Below, piece by piece: positions 48,593-61,500 of a stretch of DNA of 64,000 bases. The first letter of the stretch is position 1, and each line of letters starts with the position of its first letter. The notes beneath the pieces are model-generated. The model ran no database searches and was not told the DNA's origin. It saw nothing but the letters and a program-made list of their open reading frames with translations. Position numbers and translations under genes: made by a program. Origin of the DNA: Tanypteryx hageni (Eukaryota > Arthropoda > Insecta > Odonata > Petaluridae); assembly GCA_028673005.1 (NCBI GenBank), contig CM054118.1, positions 8,083,082 to 8,147,081 on the forward strand. Reading direction: 5' to 3'.

Positions 48593-48898
48593 GGCAGCGC
48601 TACGCAAAAGTTCTACAAACAGACATTGAGAAAGGGAGCGAGAGAGCTTCTCTGCGACCTCAAACAAAAGTGTCTCAAAAACAAAGGAACGGCGAAAAAG
48701 ACTGGTGCGCAACGCGAATAAGTGAGTTAGAGGGAAAGAGACAGAGAAGGGAGAGTACAACGCTCTCGGGTTCACTTCGCTGCGGTTTGGTGTGTTCAGC
48801 CAACCCTCCCCCTTCTTCTCCCTCCCCCTCTCAGGGGTTAGGTGGAAGATGGGACTTCTTAGTCCCAATCTCGCCCCAAATAAAGACCAAATCAATCA

Positions 48899-49417
48899 CT
48901 CCCCCCCCTATTTCCCTCCCTCTCTCGCCCCCTCTCCCCCCTCCCTCTCTCCCTCCCCCTCTCCCCCCTTATTCCCCTCCCTCTCTCCCCTCTCCACCCT
49001 CTTCCTCCTCTCTCCCCTCCCCCTCCTTCTCTCCCCCTCCCCCCTCCCTCTCTCCCAATCTCCCCCCTCTCCCCTCCTCCTCCCCCTCCCTCTCTCCCCA
49101 TCTCCCCCCTCCTCCTCCCTCTCTCTTCCAATCTCCCCCCCTCTCCCCTCCTCCTCCTCCTCCCTCTCTCCCCCTCTCCCTCTTCCCCTTCTCCCTCCTC
49201 CCCCTCTCTCCCCTCCCTCTCTCCCCTCTCCACCCTCTTCCCCTTCTCTCCCCACCCCCTCCCTCTCTCTCCCAATCTCCCCCCCTCTCCCCTCCTCCCT
49301 CTCTCCCCCTCTCCCTCTTCCCCCTCTCCCTCTCTCCCCCTCTCCCTCTTCCCCCTCTCTCCCCTCTCCACCCTCTTCCCCCCTCTCTCCCCTCCCCCTC
49401 CCCCTCCTCCCTCTCTA
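48899..49417 (+). repeat. CT-rich minisatellite (0.52 kb)
   Basis: Plus strand is almost wholly C and T, made of CCCTCTCTCCCC, CTCCACCCTCTTCC and CCAATCTCCCCC words recurring at irregular spacing. The blocks with CTCCACCCTCTT recur at about 48993, 49228 and 49366, hinting at a higher-order unit. The long overlapping frames (293 and 224 codons on plus, 159 and 115 on minus) are Ser/Pro/Leu or Arg/Glu/Gly low complexity and not genes. Confidence 0.92.
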
Positions 49418-49559
49418 TATAGTGAAACTGCTTCTAACGGCTACCCTTTTTTATGACACCTCTTAACGATCGTTTTTCTATGCAAACATAGAGAGGTTCC
49501 ACTTATTTTTAAATTGAGACATTTAATATTTCTGAGATTATATACACGAACGTTTTTCC

Positions 49560-49813
49560 GGAACCCTTACTTCAAGGGGCTCCTGTCACACGCCAAGTCC
49601 GACCCCCCTTAAATCCGCCACTGAGTGTGAGGGAGAATTTCAAGATTTAGGGTAACTGAGCGGTAGGGCAATCTTGCCTCTCCCCACCATTTTAGCAGAT
49701 CCTCACGGAACCCAAATCCCTAAGGTTCTGCGTAACCCAAGCTGAGAAGCACTGCCATATGTCACGGGGTCCCTGGCGCGCACCATGTGCAACACCCCTT
49801 AAATCCGCCACTG
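49560..49813 (-). mobile_element. Cluster of three hAT-like termini
   Basis: Read on the minus strand, CAGTGGCGGATTTAAGGGG starts at both 49813 and 49623, and CAGTGCTTCTCAGCTTGGGT starts at 49754. CAGTG-type starts with these continuations are common hAT termini. All three point the same way and no opposite partner is seen within the window, so these are solo ends or fragments, perhaps nested. The two CAGTGGCGG ends share only the first 19 bp cleanly. Confidence 0.55.
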
Positions 49814-49830
49814 CGTTCGAGAAGATATCC

Positions 49831-49938
49831 GAGAAAGGAGGAAGAGGTGAGAGGAGGGGGAAGAGGGTGGAGAGGGGAGAGAGGGAGGAGGAGGGGGGGA
49901 GATGGGGAGAGAGGGAGGAAGAGGTGAGAGGAAGGGGG
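49831..49938 (+). repeat. GA-rich tract, inverse complement of the CT minisatellite
   Basis: Purine tract whose complement matches the CT tract at 48899-49417. The clearest identity is a run of about 28 bases centred near 49875 whose complement lies at about 49212-49239. The two tracts thus form a long inverted repeat around the hAT-like termini. Confidence 0.85.
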
Positions 49939-50304
49939 TACCTGGATACGCTCCCGTACGATGTAACGTCACGCCCGGATCGGTTTCCGGTTGTCGAAGC
50001 GGCATTCTGTAATCAGGGTGGAATCAGACAAGGCTTTCGTCTCAGGCTGCGAATTAGTAGCAGCGAATCGCCGGTTTTCGGAGGGATGAAAGGTAAATTG
50101 CCAACCTACGTACATAGATACAGATCCTGTCGTGATCGATGTTTGATGTTCTTGTTCTTTTAGTTTGTGATCTCGGAGAATACTTATAAAATTAATTTAA
50201 ATAAAAAGAGCCGTTCAAAGAAAAAATCTTAGAAACGAAACACAAATGCAAGACAGGCTATTAACATTTCTAATTCTTTATATTTTGTGCAAACTCGTTT
50301 TACC

Positions 50305-50512
50305 TAGAGTTGGTCTTTCACGCAGCGGTCCCAGGTTCGAATCCGGCGAAGGCCAGGATTTTTCAACCTGGAATCGCCCTCCGGAAGGGGCATTAGGCAG
50401 TTGGCCCCCTTGGCCCCCGGGTTTCATTCCTCCCTTGTGTATGTGTTTGGTGTAGAAGGAATTATTTTATCCAAGAGGTTGATTAGCCATAAATTCATAC
50501 AAACAAACAAAC
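50305..50512 (+). mobile_element. tRNA-derived SINE, 5'-truncated
   Basis: It starts within a tRNA-like head: TTGGTCTTTCACGCAGCGGT (50310-50329), then CC and a perfect B box GGTTCGAATCC (50334-50344). The tRNA-unrelated body (GC-rich, CCGGAAGGGGCATTAGGC) follows, with the 3' end GCCATAAATTCAT and an ACAAACAAACAAAC tail (50499-50512). The A box is missing or truncated, so it could not be transcribed normally. A CAAA-type tail suggests mobilisation by a LINE with a matching tail (inference). No target duplication found. Confidence 0.65.
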
Positions 50513-52974
50513 TCCCGTTAACTCACGTTTTTTATAAATTAGGGGTCTATAGCCTTTTTTAATGGTCCTGTGCTCCTAAGTATATTTTGAAAGTGACAAA
50601 GAAATGAATAATCTTGCTTTGAGATATACAACTCATGTTTATAACGTTATAGTTCACATTTATTTGGCGTGTTTTGCTATGTTATAAAGTTACTCCTAGC
50701 CGTAGCATCACAACATTCGATCCCGCAGTCATCCATTAAAGATGAAGTACTAAGAAGAAAAATTACAATCTTTACACTTTCGAGTACCCCTTAAAAACTC
50801 GGGACTTATCCCGATTGAAATCTCGTTCTAAATGATGAGACGTAGTTCATTGAAGATCAACATAAATATTTACGCATGAGTTTGCACGCCAATTCACCAA
50901 CTCGCTGTGGATTTCAACAGAGTTTCAGCATCCTCATTTCAGCTTACGTATGCAGGAAGCGTTCAACATATTTACACCTCTCACGTTACGCTTAATTTTG
51001 TAGTGAATGTATTTAACGATGGCAACCATCTCAAAGCAGGTTAAATTACTCCCAAACCAATCGACAGCGTGACGTGTTCATCCGATGAAGTTTGTAAAGC
51101 ACTTTCATCGATGCTCCAAAAATGAGCAGTATTTTGCAAGAGGATTTTACAGAAAATTATTATTATTAATCGATAAATATTTTATCCATTGCTTTTTTAA
51201 GAACAATTATCATGCTTTCAAATGTTATATATCCTTCATCATGATTATTATTTATAGCATAAAAACAATCCTCATTTCGCGTTATTATTCAATCGCCTAA
51301 ATAATTGTCCTCCTATGGCAAAATAACTAATTCACTCCCTTAAAATCATCGTAATTCCTCGCTATATTTTACCTTTTTCTATTTGTGGACGTATAAAATT
51401 CCTGTCACAGTCACGCTTGTCGCTTCAGATAAAGAAAAAATCCACAATCTTTTTCTCCCTTTCTATAAAACTAAAACGAATATCCCGAAGCGCTCTCCAC
51501 CTGGACAAAAAGGAATGCATTAAAACTCTCTCCCTTAATTTCCATTTATCACTCTGTCGCGAGGACCACCAAACTCCGAAACCATCCCATTTCTCCGAAT
51601 ATTTTAGTTTCTCTTCCTTATCTGTCGCTCTCTCACTTCCCTCCTACTTCCTTTATTCCCCATACCCACGGAAGCTAATGTTTGCCTTTCCATTTCGCGG
51701 TATGGGATATGCGTTAGTGGAGAGAGAGATAGGCTGAATCGAACTACCACTTAAACTGATTGCAGCGGAGAGGGGGTAGAATCGAAATAGAAAAATATGT
51801 AAGGGGATCACCTTCCATAAAGGCTAATGCCCAAAAGGCCAGCCCCGCCGACCAACAAGACGGTTCCCATTGGGGAAATAGCGATAGCAGCGACGTTTTA
51901 AAAAAGGAAAAAAAGATACATGGTATTTCATCACGATCAGAATATTATTTTTTCTTCTTCCTTTCCGTGACAATCGAACAAAAGCGAACGAGTGGGCGTG
52001 GTGCATTTTAGCGTATCTAAAAATCAAACGCCAAAAAGTCAATCAATCTAATTGTTTCGACGAACCAATCCTTCTTCGATACGCTTGAGTAATTTTGTGA
52101 TATTTACCAGGTTTATCCGTAGATAAACCGACTTCGAACATAAGCCGACCACCAAATAAAATTGCTCCATCAATGGAGAAATAAATTTAATTTGCATAAA
52201 TTAATTTAAAAAGACATAATTAAAAGCTAAAGTTATTAAAAATAAAAAATAAACCGAAGCAAATCTAATAGACATGAATGTTTGCAATAGCAAAAAAAAA
52301 TTCAGAAAATCAAGATTAATATTGATGTTCAAAACTCCAAAAATTAAATTACACTACGTCCCTCGAATTTCCCGGCTTTGGTTTATTCCAACGGCGGCCA
52401 AAGTGCTGCCACCTGTGGTACGGCAAGCTTCTCTTTGGGCCACGGTACAAAATTTGTGAATGCGTTAATAGTGTTAGGGAAGAAGTAGATGTGGAACGGT
52501 ATTATAAGGAATAATTTTAAAGAAATGTCATTTCCTCTTCAACCCCACGAACTTGACTGAGTTTAACGAAATTGCTATTCTTGAGATTGTCTAGTTTCCC
52601 GAAAGAATTGTTTACTTTACTTTGATTATGTATGTGAACAAATTTTTTCAGTAATTAACTTCATAAAAAACAGCGTACTCGACTTACTGATAGCCACATT
52701 AGAAATAAGTTTAGTACAATTAAAAATTTCCAACTGCAAATTGAAGTTGATGAAAATTAAGCAACTCAAGGGGCAATCGATAAATTAAACATTAATTGAC
52801 TGTAATTTCAAATCTTTAAGTAATAATAAAACAACTCACATTAAAATTAATATGATGTTATTTGTGAGGAAAAGTCATTATACTTATTATAGTTTTTATC
52901 ACTATTGTATTTTCATAGAGTTTTATTAATTTTTTGTTCAAATTTACTAGTGGCACGCCATTATCTATCCTTTT
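50513..52974. other. Non-coding stretch
   Basis: No gene supported. A perfect 8-bp stem, GGTTTATC-CGTA-GATAAACC, lies at 52110-52129. A possible solo hAT end (GGCCAAAGTGCTGCCACCTG) is near 52397. Frames up to 106 codons (51417-51737) have no domain. Confidence 0.5.
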
Positions 52975-53833
52975 ACTTCCTCATATACATAGTATATTGA
53001 GAAAGTATTGTAATAGTGAAAAAATTCGACTTTGAGATTTTGATGGAAATACACGTTCTAGGTGTCCCTGAATCCATAGAAGTGGTTTTCGCCATGCCGT
53101 CTGTCTGGCGGTCTTCTCGCGGTTCTAGGGCTCAAAAGCAAACATTAAATCGAATGATATCTTATATTTATGCAATATATTATCTTTTGCAGACTCTTTT
53201 TGAAAAAAAAATGATATTGCACAAAAATAAAGGGTAGTTTATTCTTGGCGATTTTTAGAAACATTTGATTTACTCAAAAATGGCTATAAGGAATTTGATT
53301 GAAATAAATCCAATTGTAGAACCTGATGTCACAAATAAGACTGCTTAAGCCATATGTCTCTAAAAATCACTATATGGCGTCCAGTGACATTACAATGTAC
53401 GTTAAGCTACCTTACCTAAGCCCTATGACGTCACGCCTCCGCCGCGATCCACTCATAATGTTACTACAGCCTAGACGGTTAAACTAAATTGAATGATATT
53501 TCATATTTATCGATGGTATCATTCATAAAAGACATTCTGAAGAGATGAATGGTATTGCGCAACAATTAAGGGTACTTTAATCTTGGGTATATTGAAACAA
53601 AATTCTATTTACTCAAAAATGGCTATAAGGATTTTAATTAAAATCCATCGTACAGCCTGATGTCATAAATAAAATTAAATAACAAAAAAAATACTTTATA
53701 TCGTGAGGTAGTATTAATGTATACACTAAACTACGGTTAACTTTGGTTTATAAGCGTCTTTCTTTTATAAGCGTACACAGTCGACCAAACGTATATACGT
53801 ATATGAGAAAGTTTGTGCAGTGTATATTGCGCC
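52975..53833 (-). mobile_element. Dimeric dispersed repeat, copy B, inverted relative to copy A
   Basis: The complement is co-linear with 38406-39208 at high similarity. The terminal stem-loop lies at 52975-53006 and the CGTATATGAGAAAGT end at 53798-53812, then GCAGTGTATATTGCGC. It has the same two-monomer structure, so dimerisation preceded dispersal. It is about 50 bp longer than copy A. Confidence 0.85.
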
Positions 53834-54624
53834 GGTTATTTGAGATTGGCACCACATAACACGTTCTTGGTTTAGCACGGTTTTCATTTTAGGGAATTGC
53901 CTCGAATTGCACGGCTATCTATTTCGCTTTAGCACAATTTAAAAGTCTTCAAGCATTAAAAAAAGTATTTAAATTTGGTATATACATTAAGAAAGAGTAA
54001 AAGAAGCGATTCTTATAGCAATGTTACTGAATTGTAATATGTTGACCTGAAGATGGCGCTCAAATTATTCAAATGTATTCCTATTGGAAACCCTAACTCA
54101 AATTGCACGATTTTGATTGACACGGTCTTATCCAGGAACATATTTATAATGCAAAGATAAGAATGGGATGTATTTAGTTCAAAGTTTCACTATCATTCAC
54201 TATCATTTGAAGTAGAAATATTTTTGTGTATGACGGAAACCCGATAACAAAATTTACATGATTCTTAGAATAAAAACAGCAAAATAAACCCATGAGGGAG
54301 ATGAGAAACTACGCAAATGAATCAAATATTATTTCTAGGAAAGAATAACGTACCGTTATTATATCGGTTACTATGCTACGCTGAATTATTTTTTAAAAAC
54401 TTTAGAAAAATATTGATGAGAAGTAAAAATATTCTTCGAGGAGCGCGATTGAACAAATGTTTCCTCGAGGTTTGGTGGAATTAATTGGCAAATATTTAAC
54501 AGATTTATAGATATGCTCCCATTGAGTTTGATCTTTGAGTGGAATGTTTTGCAAAAATTCACACAAAACAAATATCTTTGTTACTACCCCCGACCATTTT
54601 TGTTAGCAAAATTTTAAATATGTA
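53834..54624. other. Non-coding spacer
   Basis: AT-rich, no gene or element seen. Confidence 0.5.
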
Positions 54625-55317
54625 ATGGGGAGTATCCAGAATCATTCGAATATCAGGCAAAGAAGAGAATCTGAACATAAGTATTGAAGGAAAGCCTTTA
54701 GAACAAGTTTCAGACCATAAATACCTTGGAAACATCATAACAAAAGAAGTAAAATGTACGAATGAGATCAGGACTAGAATAGGATAAGCACAAGCAGCTT
54801 TTTTTGAAGAAAGAAACACCTACATACGGGGAATATAAGTGAAGATATCCGCAAGAAGTTGAGAAAATGCTATGTATGGAATATAGCTTTGTACGGGGCA
54901 GAAACATGGACGCTAAGGAAAAATGACATCAAATATTTGGAAAGCTTTTAAATGTGGACTTGGAGGAGAATGCTGAAGATAAAATGGACAGATAGGATGA
55001 AAAACGATGAAGTGCTACGAAGAATAGGAGAGAAGCGAATGATTATACAGACTATTAAAAAGAGGAAGGCAAACTGGGTTGGGCATTACCTGAGGAGAGA
55101 GAGTATGATTAAAGACGTGTTAGAAGGAAAACTAGACAGAAAAAGGGAAAAAGGTAGGAAAATGTTTCAGCTGACAGACGATTTGAAAGAGAAAGAGAGT
55201 TATCAATATATGAAGAAGACAGTGGAAAATAGGAGTATATGGAGAACCAGGTTTAACCATGAATAATCACGGACCTGTCTACGGACTACCTATGATGATG
55301 ATGATGATGGGGAGTAT
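54625..55317 (+). mobile_element. 5'-truncated LINE copy with 11-bp target duplication
   Basis: ATGGGGAGTAT occurs at 54625-54635 and again at 55307-55317, flanking a 671-bp LINE 3' fragment (54636-55306) that ends in five or six ATG repeats. The body is near-identical to the 3' third of the LINE at 34487-36211. This is a textbook target-primed, 5'-truncated insertion. The final A and T of the tail overlap the duplication, so 9-11 bp is the safe range. Confidence 0.93.
54640..55266 (+). pseudogene. LINE polyprotein C-terminal fragment
   Basis: It covers the region after the RT palm: IRISGKEENLNISI, then KYLGNIITKE, then a degenerate middle with stops and frame loss between about 54780 and 54950. 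A clean frame follows at 54952-55266 containing WTWRRMLKIKWTD, KANWVGHYLRRE and the complete tail ending TRFNH. This tail shows what the 34.5 kb copy lost through its two-base deletion near 36010. No catalytic residues are present. Confidence 0.9.
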
Positions 55318-58300
55318 TATGAGATCAGAAAGATTAAAACGACTTCCAAAATACGCTTTCCACAAATCATTCACGATTCTTTTAAAGATTAAAATGTAAA
55401 GCTTAAAGCAGTATGCTTAGACCTTTTAAATTAAAGTCACCCCAACCTATTTCTTGTAACAATTAGTTATGTAAGCGACGCTTCGAAAAATCAATGTGAA
55501 AAAAAGATTTTCGTGAAAGAGTATAATGATAAAAATAAACCATTCCCTTTGTTCTGATAAAATTTGCAACAAAATTTAAGAAGAGTTCCACTAATGTCTT
55601 GTGACGACACACATCCTTGAGACGCATCCTCAAGTGAATAAGTCTCCGAGCTCCACCATGCTCGCTTCTTTTCTCTCTCTCTCGGACGTCTGTTGGCTTG
55701 GCAACACCGCTCCGCGGTCGGGTCACAGGTATGGGGTTTGCTTGTTTATTCCGAAAAGTGCCCAAGGGGTTTCAAACGCCGCAGTGGAAGAAGTTCTCGA
55801 AAACGAGTCACGATTCCATCGTCTAGCGATTTTAATTTTTTGTCTTTAAGAAAAAGTCTATGTATACACACAAGCGAACTTTATTCCTACCATAAACATT
55901 GCGTCTATATTGTACGCTAATAATCTACGCACGACTACAATTGGCTGGTATGTTATCGTACCCTACTTTTTATGCGGCCGCAGCGCTTCAACTTTTTAAG
56001 TCAGGTGCAATTTGAATAAGGCATCAAATAACTCATTCATGAAATCCATATAAAAGTTGTATGCTTTGTTGTAAAAGATAGAAATACCCGAGGTCATGAA
56101 GTAAGCTTTTATGCACAGCAAGGATGTTTTTTATTCTGTCTTCAGGTGGGAGAAAATTTCTCTCTTATGCACGTCGCGCAGTCTATAGGCTTCGTTCACC
56201 ATATACATATAAACTAAAATTAAAGGGAAACTTTGGCAAAAGCTCACGGCGGATGCCTGATGTAAAAATAACTTGACCCGCAAGAGTTTTCGGTTTATTT
56301 CTGTCAGTCAAAGTGGTTCTAATTGAAGCTGCGCAGATATTCATTTTTTATTGAGTTATTTTCAATTGAAACAATCCCTGTATTTTGAAATCCATAGGAT
56401 ATTTCATTTTCAGAATTTACTATTTCGTTCTCTTTCAGACGATGAAAAATAAACATTTCCATTTTGAATACTAGGCGTTCCTCTGCATTCAACGCAATGA
56501 GCCAAGGTATATAGGACACTGATTAACCTAGTAAAATAAAGGCATGCATTAAATATTGCACGTTCCAAGCATTCGAACTTGGTTTATTAGGGAAAAATTT
56601 CTCATTTTCTAGATTTCAAGGTTTTCTCTGATCAGATTATTAAGTAGTCGGCCACTATTGATCCCTTAGCAGGTTCTGAAAGAGCATTGCAATCAACTTG
56701 CGCTGTTACTGTCGTAATAATATGTTCAGAATCGAATTTTCTTCGCTATTCATATCACGAAGTGTGTACATATTTTCTTCGCTAATATACACTCAATTGG
56801 TAATTTCTAACATTTCCAACGATTTCACACACAAAAATTATAAATAAGTACCGTAAGGTTTTTCAAATTGATTATATAAATATATCATTGTTTTCTTTGC
56901 TTTCTAGGTCTCAAAATAAGAGATATATGATTTATAAAACAATCACGAAAGGTGGTAAATATCAAATTAATGCAGCACCTATGGAGTCGCTTAAATATAT
57001 GTAATGGAACTATTAAGATATTAAATACATGGTTTATAATTATTTTCTCTCTTAATTCACAGAAAATCTCACTTATCAAGGTTTAAATATATATACACAA
57101 ATCGAAAATTCAATTTTAAAACTAAACCTTACCAACATCTGAACTGTTAAATATTAGAATTCGCAATGAATTTTTGCTAAATTATTCCAGTTAAAAAATA
57201 ATTCAGCTATGAAAAGGGTATTTGAAAAAGGTCCGAAAACACACAATCGTATGTTTTTTCAACCTCTCACAATCAAAATTATTCGCTCAAAATTTTAAAT
57301 AAAATTTTTTTAATGGAATAATGTGAAATAACCGCTAATCCGTCATGTCTCAAATAATCCTAGATTTGCATCATCATAGTTTCAACACCGGGAAAGGAAA
57401 TACTTTAATTAAATTTTCAAAACCCGAAAATTATTTAAAGAGAGGAATGTTACCTGAGATTTAATTAGGCGCCATACAAAAATGAGAACGGCGACGATAT
57501 TATAATTACAAAAACTCAATGCTAATGGACCCCCTTTGATTTATTTCCCTTCTGTGCTCTAGTATAAAAAAGCCGTTGAGATTATCGAACGAATTTTGCC
57601 TTTTCAATCCCGGCTTTTTTCTGCCTCCCTAAAGCCGCAGCGTGTCCCGAAAAATCCTTGCCCTCACAAGAAACTCTTAATTGCTTTTCCTGATACTTAA
57701 AAAGTTCCGCAGATTTGGCTTTTCTCAAACGGCCTTTTATCCTTCAACCCTCTCATTAGTCAAGAAGGGAAGAACGAGGAAGTTACCGAACGACTAGTAT
57801 CAAGAATATCTCGGAATAAAATCCGCGATGGTTATAAAACTGAATTTGAAAGATTTTTTTTATGGAACTGGGATGCAATAATAATCATAGATTTTTGTTA
57901 AAGCTGCGATAGAAATAGATAAAAAGTTAATAACGTTGTTTTCAGGTCGAATATGAACATTTATTCTATGGAAATTTAAAGGAAGGAATTTTAAAGTACA
58001 GGTGTCCAAACACGGGATCCTTGGCTACAATGTTAAAAAAGTACGGATCTCTCATGACTTCTATTCTGTGGCAACTAGGTGGAAGAGACAGCCTTTGCAA
58101 GACCAAAGAAATACAAAATAATATATAAAGTTTTAACAAAGAGCAATTGCGCCATATTTACTTTTTAATTTAGCTGCATATCATTTTCAGGAGTGCTATT
58201 AAGTTTTAACAAAATAATTAGGATCGTCATTATATTTCGAAATTAGCTATTTGACTCCCATCAAGTTCGAACTTGAGGCCCTTTGCCTAAGAATTAGTTC

Positions 58301-58500
58301 GGCCAAACGTTCCGGTATTTGTCCTGATTTTCAGTGTTATGTCCTTGTGTCTCTAAAAAGTCCTTCGAGTCACCGTGTTTTATTTTTTCAAACATTCCAC
58401 TATTTCATTTTATTTCACTGCGTACCATTGGTACATCGGTAATTTGTCTTAAATGAGATTTTAAAATATTTATTCCTATACATTTCCTGAACAATCTACC
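55318..58500. other. Non-coding stretch
   Basis: No gene supported. A possible solo hAT-like end (CAGGTGTCCAAACACGGGAT) lies at 57999. Frames up to 100 codons (55463-55765 minus) have no domain. Confidence 0.5.
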
Positions 58501-61500
58501 AATATAATGCGCTTATTCTGTCACTCTTTGTGTAATGATTTTTAACCTGTTTTAAAAAACTCCCGAATAGGTAGAAGATTGAAATTTGGCAGGAATTCGT
58601 CAATCGCACATTTAAAGTCAACGACGAAAAAAAGCTTCGAAAAAAGATTCGGGTTCAACCCCAGAATTACCGTTTCCCCTCAGATAACACGTAAAAAGCT
58701 ATTTTTCGACGGGCAAAATTATTTGCTTTCCCTTTGATCGAAGTTATAGCCAAGCTACCTAAAATATTTATACAGCATGTAAACGACGTAAAGACAACAT
58801 ACAGGATATTTTCCATGTTTTTATCTCACAGAAGACGTTATGTTCCGATTATACTTCTTCAAAATCAGGGCAGATAACTCCTGAAGTCATGAAATTATCG
58901 ATACAGGAATCACCTTGAACACTTGATTACCTAGTCGATATAAAATATACGATTATTCCCTAGTTTATTTTTGCTCAATTCACCATCGAGTTATTATTCC
59001 CGAACCTAGTAGTAGATCAAAAATCTAAGCATATGAAAAGAAGACGCTATGAGATTGGCAATCGGACAGCTGCTTTTAGAAGTTCATATTTTTCTCGAGA
59101 TGAATATAATACGACTCCCGAACAGACAAATATTCACCATGACAGTTTATCTACACGGAAGCCAAATTATCCATCTATCTGAGTCGTCTTGATTCTAACG
59201 CGGATTATGACATTCGAGCATCTGTAGAGCGAACATTATTAGTTTTTTTTTTAATTATCCAGGACAAATATTTGTCTCTAGTTAATTTTTGTATCAAAAT
59301 AATTTTCTTTCGTCACCTAAATTTTAAACAAATTCTTCGATTTTCGTATGAGTTTCAGTGGTTTTACAAGGTCTGTGTATATATGCATGCGAGTATTTGC
59401 ATAGCATTTCAGACGCCAACATATTTACTTTAATAGAGGCACAGAATACACACACGAACGCTTCTGTATAGGATATCCAATCTTCATGATTTTAATTAAA
59501 AATAAGGAATCGCAATGGTCTTTCTTTTTTCTAATTGTATTCGTGCAAATGTATACATGCTCCTTCCGCAAATTCATCATCCGTTTAAAAAATGGCAAAG
59601 ATTCCCTCTTCCGGAAGAAGAAAACGTTTCCGCTGCAGCCCTGCAGTTCTTTCTGCATGGCCCGTTTAATTCAATTATTTCCCGCAAAGGAACAAGCGGT
59701 GCGCGCCACGGTATTTGGAAGGAAAATTCCATAACACCGTGTGTATGTACATGTACGTTATATAATTATATATATATATATATATACACACATACATTTA
59801 TAATCATTGTGAGTACAGTAGAAGATAAAAGAGGGGATATGGGGGAGAATGAGGTGGCCCGGAAACTGCTTGCGACGCACCGTCTTTTAAACTAATTAAG
59901 CCCACGCGGTGGCACACACATGCATAACGACACTCTGCGGTAGAGGTGGGAATTATAAAAAAAGAAGAATGAGGACCGACTGCGATCTCTGCGGAACAGG
60001 ATTTTCGGAAAACTCCGTGCGGTGCATTTTAGCTAGATGTTCTCGCGCACATACGCACATAAACGCAGCCTGTGGATTAAGGTCCTTACGGAGCAAGAGA
60101 TAATTACGGCATATACGTAAGAGAAGAAAAAGAAGAATTAGATGGGGAATAGAAAATAGGATACCCAAAGGAACAAAGCAAATGAAAAGAACTCGATTAT
60201 TGCCGCAGACAGCCATACAAGCGACGACTCCATTCTGATGGAGGTACAGTTGCAATCGTGTATACGGTTGCATGATTAAACATTGGCGGAAATCATTAAA
60301 TTTTATCACTTTATCTATTTCTTGGACATTACGGCTTTCCACCTTTGCCAATGGAAGGAGTACGTAAGTGCACAATACGGAGAAGAGAGGAAGAAGAAAA
60401 CTGATATTTAGAGCAATTAACCCAAGGTGAAACAGGAAGAAAGGAGTGCGGAAGCGACTAATTAATTGCGTTGGAATTTTTATTTTTGAATCACTTAGGT
60501 ATAACAATTAGGGATTAAACAAATGGGAAAATACAATACATTCATATATATGCAGGGCAAGGTTGAGGCATGTGAAGTAGAAGCTCCTGGACCCAGCTAC
60601 GAGCCCTTTACATAAACCGCCCAGTGTTTTCAATCTAGCGAATAATTGGCAGCTAGATCTAGTGACTTCAGGTTTGATTTAGCGAATAAAAAATACTAAA
60701 ACGACTATTTAAAAAATCGATTTAACAATCTAGTTAATTCTAGCTATTGGCTAAAATTACGACATTGCGTTTATAGCAAACACGAAAAGGAAAACTGAAA
60801 AACGAAACTTTATACAGATAAGCAGAATAACCTTTTAATATGTCTTTTACTTGATATTTTGTTTTCATTTTGTAATTTGAGCGATTTACTAGTGGATACC
60901 ATTTACGGAAACTGTGGCACCGTTGGCCGTAAGGACATAGGAAGAGAGAGAGAGAGAGAGCGCTTGTCCATAGTAAAGTGGGGGTTAATCAATCAGGGAG
61001 GAACGTTTTCGTCGGAGAGCACCAGCTATTGACTCTATTATAGATTACCATTTCGACTATATTTCTAGAGCTATAAATCGCTGAAATAACACTATCCTAA
61101 CATCATATTCAAAAAAGATATTTTTGTAAGATAACTGCCACATATAATCAAAAGTCCCAAAATTTTATTTTTACCGCAGGTAGACGTAAGTTACAAAACA
61201 ATTAATGCTGTAATGTGACAGGTTTTCCTGCTCAGTTGCAGATAGCACTATTATTCATTTCCTAGCAATTTTCTAGCCACCAGCAAGATGCGATCGACCT
61301 ACTTAATAAAAAACATAAACCGTCTAACATCAATTAAATTTACTTATACTTAATGTTTTTTGTGTTTTTATTCTTATATTGCCATCGACCTTTTAAAAAT
61401 TATTACAAATTTGGTTTCATTAGGTTTTAAAATACTGTTGCACTCGGCACCCGCAAGCCTCCTGTCGGCATGCATGTGAAAAGATAAAATTCGCTAAATT

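Noticed and set aside
48422..49466. Overlapping frames of 115-293 codons on both strands
   Set aside because: All are low-complexity readings of the CT minisatellite. Long frames in all phases are expected when stop codons are absent from CCCTCT repeats.
52380..52445. Possible solo hAT terminus around GGCCAAAGTGCTGCCACCTG
   Set aside because: No partner end and no target duplication. The resemblance rests on memory of similar termini only.
57999..58080. CAGGTGTCCAAACACGGG as a hAT end
   Set aside because: No complementary end was found within several hundred bases.
59953..60507. 184-codon minus-strand frame with hydrophobic stretches
   Set aside because: Hydrophobicity arises from T-rich codons. 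No membrane-protein family signature was recognised and there is no support for splice sites.
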